A DNA stretch of 64,000 nucleotides from Blepharisma japonicum (taxonomy: Eukaryota > Ciliophora > Heterotrichea > Heterotrichida > Blepharismidae), in NCBI GenBank assembly GCA_949751835.1, contig CATKHK010000102.1:1-64000 (forward strand), read 5' to 3'. Position numbers and translations under genes: made by a program. The notes under the pieces were generated by a model, which was not told the DNA's origin, searched no databases, and saw only the letters and a list, made by a program, of their open reading frames with translations. This document shows, piece by piece, positions 56,201 to 64,000 of the stretch; position 1 is the stretch's first letter; each line of letters opens with the position of its first letter.

Positions 56201-58419
56201 TTATACCACTTTTTCATTAATGTTTCTTTTCTAAGTCTATATACTTGAGTAACAAGCATTGAGTCTCTTTGATTTTGCTTGATTTTCCACTCGGAATATA
56301 TTCTCATAGCTTTAATAATTTGCCTTTTCTTAATGATCTCAATACTTTTATGCAGGTGATTATATAATTGTATTTTGGTTTTATTGTAAATAATTTTATC
56401 TCTCCATGCTTTTATTGATTTTTTGGCTAAATTAATAGCGTATTCTTCTCTGATTCTTCGCAGTCTTTCATTTTGAATTCTTATAATTGGTTGTGCAAGC
56501 TTCCATCCTTTCATGGCTTTTCTAATTAAAGTCTCTTCTCTTCTGCCATAGTTTTCACTTTTTATTTCTATTGTAATTCTTTTTAAAAACATTTTTCTCC
56601 AAATTTGCCAATAATTTGTTAAAGTTTTGTCAAAAAAGAATTTTGCTCCAATATGAGAAATGTGATGCTTTTTGATTTTATTCGAATATTTTTTTGTTCA
56701 TTGGCTGATGTATTTTTTCAATAATTTTTTTCTTATCATTTTGCAAGAAACTATTTTATTTTCTCTTCTTTTATTGAGGATTTTGAATTTTTTATGCCAA
56801 TTATTAAAAGAGTTTATCTTCATTGATTTTTTACTTTTTTCATCATAAGTAGAATAAATATATTTTATTATTCTCATTTTTCTTGTATATTTCTTCCAAG
56901 ATTGAAAAATTTTTGGCAAAATTCTTTTAGAAGATAAAACTGCTGTGCATTTATATCATTGCATAGCCTCGTTCCATCCTTTTATTATTTTTTTCAATAA
57001 TTTTCTGTCAGCTTTTTGCTCAATTGCATCACCTTTCAGTACATTAATTTTTTTGATTAATTTTGTTTTGTTATATTCAAGCCATGATTGAAAATAAACT
57101 TTTCGCTCAATATTTTCAATTTTTTCAACAGCTTTAATTTCAAGCATTCTTAAATTGGTATTTCTATTGACATTCCAAATTAGCCCGTATAGAGAATTTC
57201 TAATTAGCCATTGATTGTGAATCATATGCACTGATTTTTTCATTTCTCTCAGCTTTTCAACCCTTTTCATTTCTTTTTTCCATAATCTCCATATCTTTTT
57301 CATATAAAACTTATCAGCAATTTTTTTTGAAAATTCTTCACTAAGTTTCTCTTCTAGTCTTATTTTATTGAACTCTAGCCAAGCTGTAAAATAAACCCCA
57401 AGCTTCAAGCTGTTTATTTTATTTATGGCCTTATCTTCCAATACTCTCATATTCATGCTCTTATTCACATGTCTAGCTAAAGCAAGAAATGACTTTTTTA
57501 ACAGCCATTGTTTGTGAATAAAATTTGCAGTATATTTCATCGTCCTCAGAATTTCTGTTTTTCTCATTTCTTTTCTCCAGATCTCCCATATCTTTTTCAT
57601 GAACATTTTATCAGCGATTTTTAATGATAATTCTTTTCTTAGATTTAATAATTTATATTGTGTCCAGGCTTCAAAATACATTCTCAACTTGATGGTTTCT
57701 AAAGTTTTCGTAGCTTTTTCTTCTAATAGCTTTAGCCGAAGATTATTATGTACGTGAGAGGTTAAAGCATAAAACGATTTTTTCAGAAGAGATTCCTTGT
57801 AAAATTTTGTGATTTCTCCTAAATCTCTTGCCCATGTTTTCCAAATATTTTTTAAATATAATTTGCTTATTTTTTTCACAAATAATTCAGCTCTGAACAT
57901 TGAAGTATCTATAGTCTTTACCATTGGCTTTTTTAACTGTTCATTAAAATCTTTAAACTTCGGCAAAGTGCCCTTAAAACTTTTTAATTCGTTATGAAAG
58001 TCCTTTTGTCCAAAACTTAAACTTTCTTTTAAGCTGCTCAACAATTTTGAGTTTTGCTCTGCCTTTTGTTCTTGCTCTTTTATAGTTTTAAGAAATTGTA
58101 GAGCACTTTTTTCATCGAAACTTGGCGGATCAGCTTTATTTTTAGCAGTAATAAGTTCATCAAGCTTCAATGCTCCAGAATCCCTTCCGAATTCTTTGTC
58201 ATATTTTTCCCATCACAAGTTGTTTTTGTCTCTTCCTCAGATTAGAAGGATTTTGTACAGGTTTGTCCCAGCTATTGAAAGTTTATCTATTTGGCGTTGC
58301 TGCAGAATTTTATCGTAACTATAAAGAGCTGATAAAAGGGTAATTTTTCCTTTTTTCCCGGCATCAGTCAGGATATCACATATGACTTCTTGATTCATAT
58401 TTAAATTATGAGATTTCAT
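53227..58419 (-). CDS. Giant Sfi1-like centrin-binding repeat protein
   Basis: A single frame of 1,730 residues from ATG 58419 to a stop at 53227. It stays open only if TGA is Trp, which it uses dozens of times. From about residue 120 to the end it holds more than 30 short helical repeats of the Sfi1 kind, each with a hydrophobic residue three before a Trp (for example KKIWEIWRKEMRK, GVYFTAWLEFNKI, KAMKGWKLAQP, RVFYSWLCAAIK, RAFYGWDNEI). Such repeats bind one centrin each along a continuous helix. Residues about 115-390 show three copies of a roughly 95-residue superunit. The N-terminal 115 residues lack repeats. In ciliates these proteins build basal-body linkers and contractile centrin fibres. 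Confidence 0.9.
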
Positions 58420-58671
58420 GAATGTAAGAGGGCATTTTTCTAATTTTTCGTATTTTATAAAAAATTGATAAATTTTAAAGGATTTTATTATTTTAAATAA
58501 ATTTTCTTTACAAATTTTTTAATTTACTTTTATTTTCACGTTTTTAATAGTAGATTCTTTATTTTCATATTTTCTGAAATATGCTTAATTTGGTTCATAA
58601 ATTCTAACCATACTGATAGAAATTAGATTTTTGTTAGAAAATGAACATAAAGACCATTTATAATATTTAAG

Positions 58672-58983
58672 ATGAGCCACTTAGAAAAGATGGACAAGAT
58701 TAGAGGACACTATCACGAGCCTGAACCATGGTCTACACCTGGAAGACTTTCTAGACTTGCTGATAAGATTGTTTGGGCTTTTCTTGGGAGAAAGCAAAGA
58801 GTTACAGTCAGAGGCACTCCACCTAATTATGAATATGGCTTTTTTTCCCGTCATGTTCCAAGTTATCAAGGCGTCAGCGGAGCTTTTAAGGTTGTTGGGT
58901 ATATGGCAATCCTTTACTTACCAATAATTCCTTATTATCTTGGATCAAAGAGTCATAAGTTTAGATTAAACGCTTATGAATAA
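58672..58983 (+). CDS. Small single-pass membrane protein
   Basis: 103 residues, no TGA or intron. A soluble N-terminal half with WSTPGRLSRLADKIVWAFLG precedes a hydrophobic segment at about residues 75-92 (VVGYMAILYLPIIPYYLG) and a short basic tail (SKSHKFRLNAYE). The size, basic character and single late membrane segment are typical of accessory subunits of mitochondrial respiratory complexes in ciliates, but I recognise no specific family, so this is a guess. It is transcribed divergently from the Sfi1-like gene (252 nt between starts). Confidence 0.75.
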   Translation: MSHLEKMDKIRGHYHEPEPWSTPGRLSRLADKIVWAFLGRKQRVTVRGTPPNYEYGFFSRHVPSYQGVSGAFKVVGYMAILYLPIIPYYLGSKSHKFRLNAYE

Positions 58984-59276
58984 AAAAGTTAGCTTAATTT
59001 GTATTTATCAAAAAAATTTAGAGTTTTAGTTCAAAATATCGCTCACAGATATAAGAAATCTTTCGTGTGCAATAATGGTTGATAAGAAAAATCTACATAT
59101 CTAATAAATTAAATATAAAATTCTTCTCAATTATAAAATTTGCATATACTGAACTAAATGAGATAAGATTATTAGCTATCATCAAGAAAAATCTATAGGG
59201 AAGGCCAAGCTTCTTAGTTTATTTATATTAGCCATTTCTTAGCAGATCTTAATTGCAAAAAATGATTAGAAAACAT

Positions 59277-60266
59277 TTATTCACTTGCTTCTTCAACTCC
59301 TCCAAGTCCAATTTGAAAGGTTGCTTCAGCTTCTGGGAGGCATGGTGAATCAAAAATTTTACAAACTCTTTGTTCACCTCTTCCTTTTCTCAAGTACAAC
59401 CTTGTGGTACTGGCATGTGCAAGCACATGCCCACCTACAGGCTTTTTGGGATCTGGCACAAAGCTTGCTCCACCACCAGGATCAGCCATAACTTGATTCG
59501 TCAAATAAACTGCTACATTGAATTGCTCAGCAATCTTCATGATCCTACTCAGCATTTTCCCTAAAACTTGCTGCCTTTCACTTAATTCTCCTCTTCCAGA
59601 GTAATCCACACGAAACAGCGCCATAATGGAATCTACTATCAGTAAGGAAAACGGTTCTTCAGTCATTTTTGCAGCAATTAAGGTGAGGAGCTGAAACTGA
59701 TGCTCAACTGTATAAGCGCGGGCATACAGGATATTTTCTAATACTTCTTCAGGGTTTGCCTGGAAACGGGTTGCAATCTGAGCAATCCTATCAGGGCGGA
59801 AAGTACCTTCAGTGTCAATATAAGCAACTTTACCTTCTCCTCCACCTTGAGTTTTTGGGAGTTGGGCGGTAACACAGAGTGTTAAGCCAATTTGTGTTTT
59901 TCCTGAGCGAAACTCACCGAAAGCTTCAGTTATTGACATAGATTCAATACCGCCGCCCAGTAAAGTATCCAAAGCTGAGCTGCCAGTTGAGAGGCGAAAA
60001 ACCATCTGACGCTTACTCTGAAGCTCATTTCCTGTCATAAAATGAGCAGATTCAAGCTTGGTGCAAGCCTCAAGGATTTTGTCGACTTTAGCATCAGATA
60101 GACCTTTTATATTAATAAGATCTTTTCGAGTTGTCATAATGACACCAAGAACAGTGCAGAGACCTGCAGTTTTTAGCTTATTGATATCAGCTACGTTGAT
60201 TCCAAAACTTTGGAGCTTATCTACTTCGTTGTATGGTAAGGATGCTTGCTGCTCTTCTACTTGCAT
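59277..60266 (-). CDS. DMC1: Meiotic recombinase DMC1
   Basis: 329 residues. An N-terminal helix-hairpin-helix DNA-binding region (about 12-75) is followed by the RecA-fold core: Walker A GEFRSGKT (117-124), FIDTE-like [13 protein letters not shown] (148-160) and Walker B LLIVD (208-212). The diagnostic [20 protein letters not shown] distinguishes DMC1 from RAD51 ([17 protein letters not shown]). Other DMC1-type features are [31 protein letters not shown] and [20 protein letters not shown]. It performs strand exchange between homologues in meiosis, here expected in the micronucleus. No intron and no TGA. The length fits the family (about 335-345). Confidence 0.93.
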   Translation of the reverse strand: MQVEEQQASLPYNEVDKLQSFGINVADINKLKTAGLCTVLGVIMTTRKDLINIKGLSDAKVDKILEACTKLESAHFMTGNELQSKRQMVFRLSTGSSALDTLLGGGIESMSITEAFGEFRSGKTQIGLTLCVTAQLPKTQGGGEGKVAYIDTEGTFRPDRIAQIATRFQANPEEVLENILYARAYTVEHQFQLLTLIAAKMTEEPFSLLIVDSIMALFRVDYSGRGELSERQQVLGKMLSRIMKIAEQFNVAVYLTNQVMADPGGGASFVPDPKKPVGGHVLAHASTTRLYLRKGRGEQRVCKIFDSPCLPEAEATFQIGLGGVEEASE

Positions 60267-61183
60267 TTGTAAAATATGGAGTGTTTGGAAATTAGAGAAA
60301 TAGTACTCTAATGCTGCTCAATATTTTGAGAGAATTATTGCAATCGGCTTATTGCATGGTTTCTGTACTAGGAATTATTAATTTTTAAAAGGCATTACTA
60401 GATCCAGCTTATTCAAATTTGTTTAGATTTATTTTACAATTATTATCCTAATTCTCGATAAAATTAATAATTTTGTGGAATAACATTTAATATAAGTAAA
60501 GGAAATTATTTATTATAATTAAAATTATTACAGTTAATAAAAATTCTGAAAACTGAGAAGAATAATTAATAATTACTTAATTAAGGTGTCATCTATATTT
60601 TCATATAGTGTTTTATATTAAATGAAATTAAAGAAATCAAATTATTTTAAGAGCCTATTAATTTATAAATAAAAAAATCCATTAATTTTTTAATTTATTG
60701 ATCCTTCTCTGTTGTTATTTATAAGTAATATTCCATCTTTAAGAAACGATTATGATACCTTATTTTTCTCATTTTAAGCTAGAAAAATTTTAATCGATCC
60801 AATTAAATAATATTATGATACTTGTCAAATGAAAATCTTTTTAATATTTCTTTCAAAAATTAAAATTTTCTTTTTAGTAAATTTTACGTTTATAAAAATA
60901 AAAAAATTCATAAGAATGGCTTAAACATTCTGATGCTAAAAAATAAAGAAAAATCAGGAATAAAAATACATTCCCTCCATAAAGAATAATCCATTGTTAA
61001 AATAGAGACAAATCAATGGTGAAAATGGTGCAAACTTGTTGTTGACGCTTAGCAAGTTTAAACTCATTTTAAGTTATAAGTCGAAAAATCACTAATCATT
61101 CAGTTTTATTAGCAAAAATAAATATATTCAGTCGTAAACTTAAGCTAGTTTATTTAAATATATTAATTTTGTAGTTTTAAAAT
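60267..61183. other. AT-rich spacer upstream of DMC1
   Basis: About 920 nt with runs of A and T and no supported frame. It contains the DMC1 promoter, but no element can be named. Confidence 0.5.
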
Positions 61184-61447
61184 TTACTCAACTTTTGTTA
61201 CGGGGGAATTATCTTCTGTGAAGCCTTTTGTATTGATATCATAAGACGTTTCTTCTGACCTGATATTGGATTTTTGTCTCCTGAGGTATAGTAAGTTCTT
61301 TCCAAGTTCTAATTTTGGAGCTTTTTCAGCCTTTTTCTTAAGCAGTTTTTGTTTTAGCTTTTTTATCTTAAGAGAGTCCAAGGAAATTACTTTTGTGTCT
61401 TTATAGGACTTTAGATTTTGTGGCTTCTTCGAAACACAAAGTCCCAT
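61184..61447 (-). CDS. Small basic protein with a lipid-anchor N terminus
   Basis: 87 residues from ATG 61447. The N terminus MGLCVSKKPQ has Gly2 and Cys4 with following Ser and Lys residues, a good N-myristoylation plus palmitoylation pattern. The middle is strongly basic (KIKKLKQKLLKKKAEKAPKL), which would help membrane binding. No domain is visible. It may be a peripheral membrane or ciliary membrane protein. Open frame without TGA. Confidence 0.65.
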   Translation of the reverse strand: MGLCVSKKPQNLKSYKDTKVISLDSLKIKKLKQKLLKKKAEKAPKLELGKNLLYLRRQKSNIRSEETSYDINTKGFTEDNSPVTKVE

Positions 61448-62943
61448 ATTTTATAAAACATGCATCAGTATGAAAGATATGTAGTTATCCATTATTAGCT
61501 AGCCTAAAAATCTAGCAAAACTGTAACGCCATGTGGTGGGGAGAGAAGGGCTTGAATCTTCCTCTTTGTGGGTTAGGGATGTTTAGCAAATATTAATACT
61601 GGCTTAATGGTCATTTTTTGAATTTTTGGACTGTTGGCTGCAGTAAAATTCTCTGAACGACGTGGGTTCTTTTTGATGGTCGAAGACTTTTAGGGATTTA
61701 TTTAAGCTCTGTTTAAGATTTTTCAAAATTTCCTTTCATGTTCTGACCGAATTTTGCTAATCTTCGTTCAGTAATTATGGAATTAATAGATTATCATATT
61801 ACTGCATTTTAATTAGAAAATTATTTTATATAAGCAAGTTTACTGTAAGATTTTTTTAATCCTTAAGTTTAATAAGAAGTATCTCACATTACTATGACAG
61901 TTTATTTTTTTTATACGAAGCAAGCAGGATTTTAGGTAATTTTGGAGTCTCATAATTCAAATTTTATAACTGAATAGCAGTCGATATTTTCTTTATAAGG
62001 AGCATATACTTAGGTAATTCTTCACTAAAATTTTCTTTGAGAGTAAATAAAAGCATGCCCCTAATATTTAAATTAAATTCTTTATTGACTTATGCTTGCT
62101 CATTTTTATGATTTTTCTATTAATAGTGATTTCAATGTTCCAGCTCTCTTAGAGAAATTCTTTTCAGTGCTAAGTTTCTATTTTTGCTTGTTTATTTTAT
62201 GTTAAATTTGTATTTTTATCTAAATGTTTGAAATTCGAAGCACTTTTCCATTTTTTGCTGATAAAGCTCTATTCAGTTTATCAATATTTTTTAAAATTTA
62301 ATTTAATTTTCTATTAGCATCAATGTTTTTTAATTAATGCTTTCTGCATTTATAATGCTTTTTTAAAATACATATTATTCAAGTCTTAATTTGATGAACC
62401 AATAAGAATGTGATTAAAACAATATTTTGACTATTAAGTATATTGATATAAAGAGAGTGTTATAGTTTTTTTTATTTTTACCTCAAATAATACAAAACTA
62501 ACCAAGGACTATAAATTTTCTCTATTTCCAAAGAAAATTACAGAAAATAGGGCAGCTAATAATAAATTTCTCATGCATCTTTTCCTATCCATCTAGTATC
62601 AGATTCATCATTCCAATAATTTTCTATATTTTAACTATACTCTCCAGTATCATTCAATAAAAATCTTACTATTTTCAATCTTAAAAATTCATTTGATTTA
62701 ATTATTCATACTAAAAATTTGATAAAATATATTTAATATTTAAAAATGTCTATACATTGCATTATATATTTGGTTTATATAATATATATCTAATCAATAG
62801 GATTATAGCAAAGATTTTGGATATTTTTTACCTCCATTTATTTTTCTCAAAATATTCGTGTTTGAATACTTCGCCATCTGGCTTCTCGCCCCAAAAGCAA
62901 CACTGCTTGATGAGTTTGGCCTTTCTGTAGTTATATTATTTTT
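61448..62943. other. Long spacer, possibly with a small minus-strand exon
   Basis: Mostly AT-rich and empty. The 61500-61790 part is less AT-rich. A minus-strand frame there (about 61604-61757: QNSVRTWKEILKNLKQSLNK, then SLKVFDHQKEPTSFREFYCS) ends at TAA and has one TGA Trp, but no start codon. It could be the last exon of a small gene or a remnant. From 61800 to 62943 I see nothing. Confidence 0.4.
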
Positions 62944-63477
62944 CTATATAAAATTCACAGTTATATGATCCATTCTTCTTACACTATTTGCAGTCCTCAA
63001 TTCTTTCCTTATCCCTTGACTACTTATAGATCCTGCTCTCTGTAGATGAAATCTTCTTGTCTGCTCTCTTTCTGCTATAAAATTCTGAATTTCTTCTATT
63101 TTTTTATTCTGCTTTATTTCATCATTCAAGAAATTCCTATCAGTTACCTTCATCTTTTTGTTAGAGCTTTGAGTTTGTGAATTATTACTTCTATAAGTGG
63201 AGCCTAAGGCTTTAAGCTTTACACTAAGGTCTGACTCTATTGAAGGATTTTTGGTTTTCTCTTTTTCTGGTTTTTTCTCAATTGGCTCGTAACCTAGATT
63301 CGCTAAGCTGCTGTCTATTGTTTTTAGTGATTCGGCAGCGAAATTTGAGATATCAGTTCTTTGTAGAAGCACAAGGTCTTGGTTCCATGTAAAATTTAAT
63401 TTTCCTGAAAGCTTTGAAGAGCTGTTGTAATGGTTGAGCATAAGGGAATCATAAAGCAAATTTTCATTGCTTGCCAT
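62944..63477 (-). CDS. Hypothetical hydrophilic protein
   Basis: 177 residues from ATG 63477 to TAG 62944, no TGA. Low-complexity, charged and Ser/Asn-rich (NSQTQSSNKKMKVTDRNFLN) with a short helical part (KKIEEIQNFIAEREQTRRFH) near the C terminus. No domain recognised. It lies 51 nt downstream of the stop of the next gene on the same strand. Confidence 0.65.
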   Translation of the reverse strand: MASNENLLYDSLMLNHYNSSSKLSGKLNFTWNQDLVLLQRTDISNFAAESLKTIDSSLANLGYEPIEKKPEKEKTKNPSIESDLSVKLKALGSTYRSNNSQTQSSNKKMKVTDRNFLNDEIKQNKKIEEIQNFIAEREQTRRFHLQRAGSISSQGIRKELRTANSVRRMDHITVNFI

Positions 63478-63528
63478 TTTAAATTGTTAGAATTATATAT
63501 AATAAACAGGAAAATTTTTCTATTATCC

Positions 63529-64000
63529 TCAATCTAACCGCGCTGAAATATTAAGTTTTATTTCTTGATTGCTGCTTTTTCTTTTTAATTCACTCAATTT
63601 CATAGTCGCATTTTTCCTTTTTTCAGCTTGGGCTTTCCCCTTGCTCAGCACACTATGAGGTCTCAAAGTTGCATTAAAATGCTTATTTTTATTTTCCGCT
63701 AGTCTTGGAGACAATGATTCCGGTCTTTCTATTATGCTTGGCAGCATCGATGCATTTCGCTTTTTTGTATGAATATTATCAGAAGTCTGGTTTAGCATTA
63801 TTTCATCTTCCCCAAACCTTTTCTTATAGCATTCTTCTATATGAATTCTCAATGGCGACACCTCTGGGACGAAATACTCAAGAATTTCTACTGATTTTTT
63901 ATGAGCCTTTTTAGCATCATCATAAGCACTCATATAACGGAGCTCAGTCGATATACAAAAATGACTGACGGCTAATAAGCAAATTTTGTACAATAAATAA
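63529..64000 (-). CDS. C-terminal part of a TPR-like protein, cut by the window edge
   Basis: The frame is open from the right edge of the window to TAG at 63529 (about 156 residues visible). The first 60 residues (HFCISTELRYMSAYDDAKKA, HKKSVEILEYFVPEVSPLRI) look like the last two helices of a tetratricopeptide-type repeat. The rest is a basic disordered tail. No plausible ATG precedes the edge before helical sequence begins, so the N terminus lies outside. Function unknown. Confidence 0.6.
   Translation of the reverse strand, partial: YLLYKICLLAVSHFCISTELRYMSAYDDAKKAHKKSVEILEYFVPEVSPLRIHIEECYKKRFGEDEIMLNQTSDNIHTKKRNASMLPSIIERPESLSPRLAENKNKHFNATLRPHSVLSKGKAQAEKRKNATMKLSELKRKSSNQEIKLNISARLD

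Overview
The window looks like somatic (macronuclear) chromosome of a heterotrich ciliate, most likely Blepharisma or a close relative. Three things point there. (1) UGA is read as tryptophan: conserved Trp positions carry TGA in a Rab (WDTAGQ), an ARF-like GTPase (WDLGGQ), a 5-phosphatase (PAWTDRI) and a 1,730-residue Sfi1-like protein, while TAA and TAG both end genes. (2) Seven introns of 15-16 nt can be placed by restoring a conserved frame. (3) The DNA is AT-rich, with genes packed 5-160 nt apart over much of the right two thirds. Genus is an inference from the code plus intron size.

Layout. 1-5.9 kb: one complete rDNA unit on the minus strand (18S, very short ITS1, 5.8S, very short ITS2, 28S), with two direct repeats upstream of the 18S. 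The unit carries substitutions at positions that are otherwise nearly invariant, so it looks like a decayed copy. 5.9-24.1 kb: a gene graveyard. It holds broken kelch, pentapeptide/WD, REJ/cysteine-rich receptor, kinesin and kinase genes, a decayed LINE, and a retrotransposed copy of ribosomal protein S26 bounded by a 16-nt target-site duplication. Two intact kelch-type genes sit among them (17.5 and 22.9 kb).

24.9-39.0 kb: dense housekeeping genes: a membrane protein, two phosphosite-rich unknowns, an Eaf6-like chromatin subunit, coiled-coil proteins, a tail-anchored Q-SNARE, a CYB5D1-type axonemal protein head-to-head with a Rab (5 bp between start codons), a tandem-GAF protein, ARL1, an inositol-polyphosphate 5-phosphatase and a UBE2W-type E2.

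39.9-52.7 kb: the most unusual region. Five tandem, same-strand genes encode a GBP/atlastin-like P-loop GTPase fused to a C-terminal alpha-crystallin (Hsp20) domain. A rearranged remnant of a sixth lies beyond them, with an intact PLAC8-type gene between copy 5 and the remnant. A divergent beta-propeller gene lies between copies 1 and 2.

53.2-64 kb: a giant Sfi1-like centrin-binding repeat protein, a small membrane protein, the meiotic recombinase DMC1, and three unknown proteins, the last cut by the window edge. Several genes are ciliary, centrin or membrane-traffic components, but apart from the GTPase-Hsp20 array I see no pathway-level clustering.
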